DNA of 5,368 bases. Origin: Burkholderiaceae bacterium. Its GTDB lineage: Bacteria > Pseudomonadota > Gammaproteobacteria > Burkholderiales > Burkholderiaceae. Shown piece after piece: positions 1 through 5,368 of the stretch. Both the position numbers and the translations under genes were made by a program. The stretch's first letter is position 1. Each line of letters begins with the position of its first letter. The DNA is taken from positions 1 to 5,368 of the forward strand of contig CANHMJ010000094.1 in assembly GCA_947461805.1 (NCBI GenBank), written 5' to 3'. The notes under the pieces were generated by a model. It did no database searches. It saw nothing but the letters and a program-made list of their open reading frames with translations, and was not told the DNA's origin.

Positions 1-975
1 GCTGAAATCGAAGCCCTAGCGGATGCCCGCAAGCGCAGTGCTGATCTGAATGGATCAACCATTTACGTCAGCCTTGAGCCCTGTTGTCATGTGGGCAGAA
101 CGCCGCCGTGTACGCATGCCATCATTGCTGCTAAGCCAGCACGGGTTGTCATTGCCATGCAAGACCCTAACCCCTTGGTCAGCGGAAATGGCATAAAGCA
201 GATGACCGCAGCGGGTATTCAGGTGGAGTGTGGCTTACTTGACGAGGAGGCCGCAGCCTTGAACCCTGGCTTTGTATCGCGTATGACGCGGGGCTTGCCG
301 TGGGTGCGACTCAAGGTCGCCGCCAGCCTTGACGGAAAAACTGCCTTACCCAACGGCCAAAGCCAGTGGATTACTGGCGCCGCCGCCCGGGATGACGGCC
401 ACCATTGGCGAGCTCAAGCCTGTGCTATTTTGACTGGCGTTGGCACTGTCAAAGAAGACGATCCTCGTTTGACCGTAAGGGCCGTCAGCACACTGCGCCA
501 ACCCAAGCGCATCATCATCGACTCCAAGCTGGACATTCCGCTAAGCGCATCTGTGCTGAAGCAGTTTGAAAAGTCCGACGCTAAAAAAGATGGTGGAGTC
601 ATGGTGGTGTGCGGTGAGATCACCACCGACGCACAATTAGCGAAGCGGGGGCAGCTGCAGGCTCAGGGCGTTGAGGTGATTTCCATGCCCAACAGCATGG
701 GTAAAGTGGATTTGCCCGCGCTTATGCGCTATCTTGCGACCGAACGTGAGATAAATGAGATTCATGTGGAAGCTGGTCATAAATTAAACGGTTCTTTATT
801 GCGTGAAGGCTGCATTGATGAGTTGCTCGTGTATTTAGCACCCACCTTACTCGGTGCTGGTTTGGGTATTGCTAATTTACCGGAGCTGACCTCATTAACG
901 CAGCGTAACGATTGGAAGCGAATTGACCATACGGCATTTGACTCGGATCTGCGTTTACGTTTTGTTCGGCAGTAA
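1..975 (+). CDS. ribD: Bifunctional riboflavin biosynthesis protein RibD (deaminase/reductase), 5'-truncated by window edge
   Basis: Cytosolic enzyme for two steps of riboflavin synthesis: deamination of the pyrimidine from GTP cyclohydrolase II, then NADPH-dependent reduction of its ribose side chain. The frame is open from base 1, and 324 residues are visible of a family length near 360-370. Visible residues 1-2 are the A-E of the deaminase HAE motif, with Glu2 as the likely proton shuttle; the zinc-ligand His lies just outside the window. The motif PCCHVGRTPPC follows, with zinc ligands Cys28 and Cys37. The reductase domain starts near residue 100 with VRLKVAASLDG, then DDPRLTVR (about 153-160), and ends with an EAG..LNGSLL segment and a DELLVYLAP..LG strand. 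The GTG at 91 sits inside the zinc motif and is not the start. ribE follows after 56 nt, consistent with cotranscription. Nothing looks broken apart from the edge truncation. Confidence 0.96.
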   Translation, partial: AEIEALADARKRSADLNGSTIYVSLEPCCHVGRTPPCTHAIIAAKPARVVIAMQDPNPLVSGNGIKQMTAAGIQVECGLLDEEAAALNPGFVSRMTRGLPWVRLKVAASLDGKTALPNGQSQWITGAAARDDGHHWRAQACAILTGVGTVKEDDPRLTVRAVSTLRQPKRIIIDSKLDIPLSASVLKQFEKSDAKKDGGVMVVCGEITTDAQLAKRGQLQAQGVEVISMPNSMGKVDLPALMRYLATEREINEIHVEAGHKLNGSLLREGCIDELLVYLAPTLLGAGLGIANLPELTSLTQRNDWKRIDHTAFDSDLRLRFVRQ

Positions 976-1031
976 TGCCATAACAAGCAGATAACATCCA
1001 TCCATAAAATCATTTACGAAAAAGCATCGAT

Positions 1032-1649
1032 ATGTTCACGGGAATCATTACTGCAGTTGGTCGAATTACAGCAGCATCACCCTTCGGTGATGGCATGCGC
1101 CTCACCATTGAGACACCTACTGGCTATCTTGATGATGTTGCGATTGGCGATAGCATTGCAATTCAGGGTGCTTGCATGACGGCGACCCAAATCCAAGGCA
1201 ATCAATTTACCTTAGATATCTCGCGTGAGTCTTTAAATAAAACTATTGGCCTTGATGTACAGGCACCTGTGAATTTAGAGAAAGCGCTGCGCCTCTCTGA
1301 TCGGCTTGGCGGGCATTTGGTCAGCGGCCATGTCGATGGTATTGGGCACGTAGAACGTTTTGCAGCAGTCGATCAGTCGCCAGATGGATCATGGCATCTG
1401 GTGATTCAAGCCCCGGCTGAGATTGCTCCTTTTCTGGCATACAAAGGGTCGATTGTGGTGAATGGGATTTCGCTCACCGTGAATACTGTAAATAAAACCA
1501 ATGCAGGTGGCTGCACGATCGAAATCAACATCATCCCGCACACCATGCAACATACGACATTAGGTCAGCTTAAAGCCGGTGATGCAGTGAACTTAGAGGT
1601 TGATTTGATTGCACGTTACGTGGCGCGCTTGATGGATTTCAAAGTTTAA
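1032..1649 (+). CDS. ribE: Riboflavin synthase, alpha chain
   Basis: Catalyses the last step of riboflavin formation: dismutation of two 6,7-dimethyl-8-ribityllumazine molecules to riboflavin and a pyrimidine product that is recycled. The 205-residue length matches the family. The protein starts with the hallmark MFTGII, which fixes the ATG at 1032. Two lumazine-binding beta-barrel repeats are visible: about 1-96, with DSIAIQGACMT containing Cys48, and about 97-195, with SGHVDG (98-103), YKGSIVVNGISLTV (137-150) and IPHTMQHTTLG. Cys48 matches the position of the conserved active-site cysteine. The first repeat has QG where many homologues have NG, which I take as a lineage variant. No strong Shine-Dalgarno is present; upstream is only an A-rich stretch (ACGAAAAAG), so translation may depend on coupling with ribD. 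The gene is also named ribC in some species. The next gene converges from the other strand 44 nt later. Confidence 0.97.
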   Translation: MFTGIITAVGRITAASPFGDGMRLTIETPTGYLDDVAIGDSIAIQGACMTATQIQGNQFTLDISRESLNKTIGLDVQAPVNLEKALRLSDRLGGHLVSGHVDGIGHVERFAAVDQSPDGSWHLVIQAPAEIAPFLAYKGSIVVNGISLTVNTVNKTNAGGCTIEINIIPHTMQHTTLGQLKAGDAVNLEVDLIARYVARLMDFKV

Positions 1650-1693
1650 TAAATTGCATTTCAAGCTAAACCGGAAAGTAGCTACTGTATTTT

Positions 1694-3229
1694 CTAAAAA
1701 TCAAACCCAAGCTGTGCTGTTGATTCAGTCGATTTTGCAGATTTAGGATTGGATCTTTTTTGTTGAGGCATGGGCGCGCGCGACGCATGCTTTTCAATAA
1801 CTGCTTTTTTCGCAACCCTGACACTGGCCTGATTGCGTCGGCCATGTAGACGCTCTTTGGCACTACGCGTGGCTTGGCTGAGATCAACAATCGGCGCAAT
1901 GATGTCAATACCCAACTGAAGCCCTGCATTGTTAGCCACATCGGATGTCATGCGCCACGGCTCAAACAACCAGGTGTCGGGTACTTGGCGCATATAAGGC
2001 AGCCATTTGCGTACAAAGCGACCATGCGAATCATGGTCTTGCGCTTGCTTGATTGGGTTATAGACCCGAGTTAGATTAATACCGGTAGTACCCGATTGCA
2101 TTTGCAGCTGACTCCAGTGAATGCCAGGCTCATAATCCAGAAATTGCGTGGCTAGCCATTCGCCGACGGGACGCCAATGCAGCCAAAGCGGATAGGCTGC
2201 CGTCGATACCAGCATGGCGCGCATCCGAAAGTTAAGCCAGCCCGTCTCGCGTAGCATGGTGACACACGCATCGACCATGGGCCAGCCTGTCCTGGCATTT
2301 TTAAGAGCATCAAAGTGCGCTTGGGAAAATTCTGCCTCGCGTAAATTGTCATAGCCGCGGTGCATGTTGCGCCACTCGATTTCAGGTTCGCTCTCCAGCT
2401 TTTGAATGAAATGGCAGTGCCAGTAAAGACGGCTGATAAAAGCGGTAAGGCCAGCCCGATGGCGACTGGCCTGGGGCGGGATAGATTTCAGTTGCGTGCG
2501 AGTGGATTGAACTACTTCGCGCATGCTGATACAACCCCATGTTAAATAAACGGATAAACGTGAGCAGGCATCGGGCGCTGAAAGTGGAGAAGAAATACCA
2601 CCGCGATAACCCATGCTGCGAGCATGTAAAAAACTATGAAAGGTTGACTCGGCTTGAGTGCGACCACCGCGCTGGCGCTGCGGTGGATTGTGCTGTAAGT
2701 GGCATGGGGCTGGCATTGGCCATACTTGCGTGGTGTGACCACTCCAAAAATAAAGCTTTGGTAATGGCTGAATTGGCAATGCCATGTGCTTTTCCCAGGC
2801 GTGCTGCCAAGCATCTCGATTTTTTAAGCCACGTACCACACCAAACTGAGGATATTCAGTCCAAGGAAGTTGGCGGTCCTTGCACCATTCTGCTACCTGT
2901 TGATCCCGCGTGTAGGTAAATTGATTACCAGTTTCCTGATGGGAATGCATACTTGCAAATGGCGCTTCATGCCATAGTTTTGAAAGCACTTCCCTGAGTT
3001 CGCCGTAGTGGATTTCAAGACCGCCACCTTGTAAACGCAACTCCGCATCGACTTCTATTAGCGATTCCCGTATGAATTCAAAATGCTGAAGCGCAACATC
3101 GGGCTGTGACCACAGCAGTGGCTCAACTACGTAAATACAGCGTACTGGCCCGAGTACCGCAGCTGCAGATAGCGCCGCGTGATCGACACAGCGCAAATCA
3201 CGTTTGAACCAAACAAGGTGGTAAGTCAT
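1694..3229 (-). CDS. Photolyase/cryptochrome-family flavoprotein (probable deoxyribodipyrimidine photolyase)
   Basis: FAD-dependent, light-driven repair of UV pyrimidine dimers is the likely role; a light-sensing role is possible. The 511 residues include an N-terminal alpha/beta antenna domain (about 1-130, starting LVWFKRDLR, with HSHQETGNQFTYTRD at 95-109). A helical FAD-binding domain (about 195-450) follows: YRGGISSPLSAPDACSRLS (208-226), TGWPMVDACVTMLRETGWLNFRMR (split around 314-337), and YNPIKQAQDHDSHGRFVRKWLP (around 390-411). Lining up Trp352 with E. coli PhrB Trp359 puts Leu375 and Met377 where PhrB has Trp382 and Trp384, so this is not a textbook class I enzyme. Residues 486-511 look disordered and end QLGFDF. 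The ATG at 3229 directly precedes the canonical first strand, but its Shine-Dalgarno is weak (AAGA). queC lies 60 nt upstream on the same strand, so cotranscription is plausible. The phrB symbol is withheld because the subgroup and activity are uncertain. Confidence 0.93.
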   Translation of the reverse strand: MTYHLVWFKRDLRCVDHAALSAAAVLGPVRCIYVVEPLLWSQPDVALQHFEFIRESLIEVDAELRLQGGGLEIHYGELREVLSKLWHEAPFASMHSHQETGNQFTYTRDQQVAEWCKDRQLPWTEYPQFGVVRGLKNRDAWQHAWEKHMALPIQPLPKLYFWSGHTTQVWPMPAPCHLQHNPPQRQRGGRTQAESTFHSFLHARSMGYRGGISSPLSAPDACSRLSVYLTWGCISMREVVQSTRTQLKSIPPQASRHRAGLTAFISRLYWHCHFIQKLESEPEIEWRNMHRGYDNLREAEFSQAHFDALKNARTGWPMVDACVTMLRETGWLNFRMRAMLVSTAAYPLWLHWRPVGEWLATQFLDYEPGIHWSQLQMQSGTTGINLTRVYNPIKQAQDHDSHGRFVRKWLPYMRQVPDTWLFEPWRMTSDVANNAGLQLGIDIIAPIVDLSQATRSAKERLHGRRNQASVRVAKKAVIEKHASRAPMPQQKRSNPKSAKSTESTAQLGFDF

Positions 3230-3289
3230 TGTTTGATCTTAGAGCAATAAATCCAGTCCTGCAGTACTTGAGGCGATTTGTTGGGCTGC

Positions 3290-4051
3290 TTAACTGGATT
3301 TGCAATAGTGGGTTGGATCGGCAACGCCAGCCTGCACAAAACCGGCTTGACGCAACTTGCAGGATTCGCATTCGCCACACGCTTGTCCTAATGCGTCTGC
3401 CTGATAACAGGACACGGTTTGACCGTAGTCAATACCGAGCGCTATACCCAAGTGAATGATTTCTGCTTTACTCATCGCAATGATCGGGGCGTGTACCCGA
3501 AAGCGCGCTGCATCGTCATTGGCCTCCACTCCTACTTTGGTAGCGAGGTTGGCCATGCGCTCAAAGGAAGCAACGTATTCAGGGCGGCAATCTGGATAGC
3601 CTGAATAATCCACTGCATTGGCCCCATAAAAAATATCGCACCCTCCTAAAGCCTCTGCCCAGCCTAATGCGAGTGAGAGCATGATGGTATTGCGGGCCGG
3701 GACATAGGTAATCGGAATATCGGAGTCTGGATTAACGATGGCATTGGACGTTGTCGGTACCGCCAGATTGGAGTCGGTTAAGGCGGATCCACCAAAACGC
3801 GTAAGCGCCAGATCAATCACCTCATGTTGTACTACGCCAATCGATTTAGCAATCCGTTCTGCCGCAATTAACTCGGAGGAGTGGCGCTGACCATAGCGAA
3901 TGGAGAGCGCATAGGGCGCGTAACCCAAGTGCTTGGCCAGAGCCAAAATCGTGGTTGAATCCAGTCCACCGGAAAACAAAATAACTGCAGGCGCTCCCGA
4001 TTTGCGGGGCGCAAAATTAGAAAATGCAGAGAGCGAATTGATGCCGGTCAT
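3290..4051 (-). CDS. queC: 7-cyano-7-deazaguanine synthase QueC
   Basis: Cytosolic ATP-dependent enzyme that converts 7-carboxy-7-deazaguanine and ammonia to preQ0, the precursor of tRNA queuosine and of some DNA 7-deazaguanine modifications. The PP-loop ATPase motif SGGLDS is at 27-32. Family signatures YVPARN (116-121) and DYSGYPDCRPEY (148-159) follow. A zinc site is formed by Cys215, Cys225, Cys228 and Cys231 (C-x9-CGECESC). At 253 residues it is slightly longer than the E. coli protein because of about 20 extra N-terminal residues before the first strand. I see no in-frame ATG, GTG or TTG nearer the PP-loop, so the ATG at 4051 is kept, although no clear Shine-Dalgarno precedes it. It starts 27 nt after cpoB and is probably translated from the same mRNA. 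queE, often seen beside queC in related genomes, is not in the window. No preQ1 riboswitch is apparent. Confidence 0.97.
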   Translation of the reverse strand: MTGINSLSAFSNFAPRKSGAPAVILFSGGLDSTTILALAKHLGYAPYALSIRYGQRHSSELIAAERIAKSIGVVQHEVIDLALTRFGGSALTDSNLAVPTTSNAIVNPDSDIPITYVPARNTIMLSLALGWAEALGGCDIFYGANAVDYSGYPDCRPEYVASFERMANLATKVGVEANDDAARFRVHAPIIAMSKAEIIHLGIALGIDYGQTVSCYQADALGQACGECESCKLRQAGFVQAGVADPTHYCKSS

Positions 4052-4078
4052 GCTGCGCTTAAAAAATAAAGGGGCTAT

Positions 4079-4795
4079 TTACTTCGTACGTGGCAGCATC
4101 TGACGAGCCTCTACCGCTACCTCAGCATCGGGGAAGCTTGCAAGCAGGTCGCCGTAGGTTTTGCGCGCAGCCGTTTTATTGCCGCTCTCCAGTTGGCAAT
4201 TGCCGAGCGTCAACATCGCCGCTGGAATGCGGGGGTGCTTGGGATAGGTCTTAATGAGTGACTGCAATTGGGTGATCGCGCTTGGGTACTCTTTGAGAGC
4301 GTATTTGGTGTTACCTAACCAGTAGAGCGCTAAGGGCAAGTAGGGGCTGGCAGTGTATTTGCGAACAAATGCAGTAAAGCCAGCATCGGCTTTTTTGAGT
4401 TGCCCTGCCTGAAAGGCGGCTAAAGCCTCATCGTAAGCCGCTTTTTCTCCTGGCTGAATCGTGCCAGTGACCCCTTCAATTTCAAGGGTTCGCGGCTCAA
4501 ACCTGCTCAGGCGTGCATCTAAATCTTGGTAATTGGTTTTTTGACTTGCATTCAGTTCTTCACCTTGCCGTTGAAGACCCTCAATTTGACCGCGCAATTG
4601 GGCATTCTCTAACTTGAGGCGCTCAATTTGACCTTGCAACTCTAACTGAGTACTTGCTAATGTCTTGCGCAAATCCAAAATGGCTTTGCGCGCCTCATCA
4701 TCGGAAAGAATCGCCGACGCAGGGGTGGGCAGAACAAAAAAAACAGCAAGGGCGCCAGTTGCTAACGCCCTTTTTAAAGCGACATTCCAGGTCAT
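4079..4795 (-). CDS. cpoB: Cell division coordinator CpoB (YbgF), periplasmic coiled-coil/TPR protein
   Basis: Periplasmic partner of the Tol-Pal system. In E. coli, CpoB links outer-membrane constriction to septal peptidoglycan synthesis by PBP1B. The 238-residue protein has an N-terminal signal peptide: Lys9-Arg10, a hydrophobic core about 11-22, and a PTPASA site giving likely cleavage after Ala28. A coiled-coil trimerisation segment covers about 40-100, rich in Leu, Gln and Glu. A linker and a TPR domain (about 117-235) follow, with recognisable repeats such as YDEALAAFQAGQLKKADAGF, ALYWLGNTKYALKEYPSAI and MLTLGNCQLESGNKTAARKT. The start at 4795 is favoured because it gives a complete signal peptide and has a weak GGAA 8 nt upstream. 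It lies 15 nt after pal, the usual pal-cpoB order, and is surely cotranscribed with it. Confidence 0.96.
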   Translation of the reverse strand: MTWNVALKRALATGALAVFFVLPTPASAILSDDEARKAILDLRKTLASTQLELQGQIERLKLENAQLRGQIEGLQRQGEELNASQKTNYQDLDARLSRFEPRTLEIEGVTGTIQPGEKAAYDEALAAFQAGQLKKADAGFTAFVRKYTASPYLPLALYWLGNTKYALKEYPSAITQLQSLIKTYPKHPRIPAAMLTLGNCQLESGNKTAARKTYGDLLASFPDAEVAVEARQMLPRTK

Positions 4796-4810
4796 TGTGG
4801 CAATTCCAAA

Positions 4811-5311
4811 TTACTTGGGAACGTAAACGATGTCAGCGCGGCGATTTTCTTTATATGCCGCCTCAGTACTGCCTTCTGCTTTTGGCTTTTCTTTACCAAA
4901 GCTCACGGCTTCGATTTGCGCATCGGATACGCCCATTAAAGCCAGCGACTTGCGTACTGCATCGGAGCGGCGTTGACCCAGGGCCAAGTTGTACTCGGTT
5001 GTGCCCCGATCATCGGTATTGCCCTGAATGATAATTTTTTGGTCTGTATTTTGTTTCAGAAAACTCGCATGGGCGGACAGCATTTTTTGATATCTACCAT
5101 CTACAGTGAACTCATCAAAACCAAAGTACACGCTGCGCTCAAACAAAGGGCTCTTAGGATCATTCCAAGGCTGCGAGCCAAACGCGCCCGCTCCACCGCT
5201 GCCACTAGCGCTATTGACGTCATCCAACTTAACGCCCGAAGAGCAAGCGGTTAAAAGAGCAACGAAGCCCAAAATAGCAAATCCAGCCGAACGCCGCGCA
5301 ATGGAAATCAT
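4811..5311 (-). CDS. pal: Peptidoglycan-associated lipoprotein Pal
   Basis: Outer-membrane lipoprotein that binds peptidoglycan non-covalently and works with TolA and TolB in outer-membrane constriction and stability. The 166-residue protein begins with a lipoprotein signal peptide (Arg6-Arg7, hydrophobic 9-20) ending in lipobox LTAC, so Cys23 is the lipidated residue. A Gly/Ser-rich tether (about 24-45) leads to an OmpA-like peptidoglycan-binding domain (about 58-166). That domain shows SVYFGFDEF, then the diaminopimelate-binding region NTDDRGTTEYNLALGQRR (98-115), and a terminal NRRADIVYV. YFGFDEF differs by one residue from the more common YFDFD, which is minor. Residue 24 is Ser, consistent with sorting to the outer membrane under the E. 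coli +2 rule. The start is supported by a good ribosome binding site. tolB is expected upstream, outside the window. Confidence 0.98.
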   Translation of the reverse strand: MISIARRSAGFAILGFVALLTACSSGVKLDDVNSASGSGGAGAFGSQPWNDPKSPLFERSVYFGFDEFTVDGRYQKMLSAHASFLKQNTDQKIIIQGNTDDRGTTEYNLALGQRRSDAVRKSLALMGVSDAQIEAVSFGKEKPKAEGSTEAAYKENRRADIVYVPK

Positions 5312-5319
5312 GGTTGTAA

Positions 5320-5324
5320 TCCTT
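5320..5324 (-). promoter_or_regulatory. Ribosome binding site of pal
   Basis: On the minus strand AAGGA precedes the pal ATG with an 8-nt spacer. This is the clearest Shine-Dalgarno in the window and confirms the start at 5311. It contrasts with the weak or absent sites before cpoB, queC and the photolyase gene, and fits the high expression usual for Pal. Confidence 0.75.
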
Positions 5325-5368
5325 TTCAGTATGAGTAGTAGGCATCTATAACAATGCCGCTATGCCAC

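Noticed and set aside
91..93. GTG at 91 as the start of ribD
   Set aside because: The frame is open to base 1 and upstream codons encode the family-conserved AE and LEPCC residues of the deaminase, so the true start lies left of the window.
976..1031. FMN riboswitch or promoter between ribD and ribE
   Set aside because: The 56-nt gap is too short for an FMN aptamer and shows no conserved RFN-type elements or clear -10/-35 pair.
1664..1683. Possible hairpin AGCTA/TAGCT between ribE and the photolyase gene, followed by TATTTT, as a terminator
   Set aside because: Only 5 bp with two GC pairs, a 10-nt loop and no uninterrupted T-run; too weak to call.
2539..2919. Open frame of 126 codons on the + strand opposite the photolyase gene
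   Set aside because: It lies wholly antisense to a strongly supported coding region, has no recognisable motif, and its composition reads as a shadow of the opposite-strand codons.
3230..3289. Continuation of queC beyond its stop (16 open codons in frame) suggesting readthrough or a lost stop
   Set aside because: QueC is already full length with its zinc site complete, and a 16-codon open run is expected by chance.
4654..5031. Open frame of 125 codons on the + strand across the pal-cpoB junction
   Set aside because: It overlaps two clear genes antisense, and its translation shows no domain or signal sequence.
5312..5368. 3' end of tolB on the minus strand
   Set aside because: tolB is expected here, but 57 nt hold stop codons in every minus-strand frame and nothing recognisable as a TolB C-terminus, so a fragment cannot be supported.

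Overview
The window looks like chromosomal DNA of a betaproteobacterium, most likely Burkholderiales and possibly Polynucleobacter-like. This rests on moderate GC content, the pal-cpoB-queC arrangement, and the style of the riboflavin enzymes. The placement is inferred from recalled gene order and protein style, not from a search. Six protein-coding genes fill almost all of it, and no intergenic gap exceeds 60 nt. I see no RNA genes, mobile elements, CRISPR arrays or long repeats.

Positions 1-1649 (+ strand) hold two riboflavin biosynthesis genes. The first is ribD, which enters from the left edge without its first few dozen codons. The second is the complete gene for riboflavin synthase (alpha chain, ribE/ribC), 56 nt downstream. 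The usual followers ribBA, ribH and nusB are not present; the next gene lies on the opposite strand.

Positions 1694-5311 (- strand) hold four genes that read right to left in one direction: pal (peptidoglycan-associated lipoprotein), cpoB/ybgF (periplasmic coiled-coil/TPR partner of Tol-Pal), queC (7-cyano-7-deazaguanine synthase) and a photolyase/cryptochrome-family flavoprotein. The gaps are 15, 27 and 60 nt, so one transcript could cover all four. tolB and the other tol genes would be expected to the right of the window. The photolyase gene converges on ribE with 44 nt between the stop codons.

Pal and CpoB serve envelope constriction and outer-membrane integrity. QueC makes preQ0 for tRNA queuosine. 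The flavoprotein probably repairs UV damage or senses light, and it uses the FAD that the neighbouring rib genes help supply. I did not find a wholly new system. The most interesting gene is the photolyase-like one. It appears to lack the standard active-site and electron-transfer tryptophans of class I enzymes, and it ends in a basic, low-complexity tail capped by a possible sliding-clamp binding peptide.
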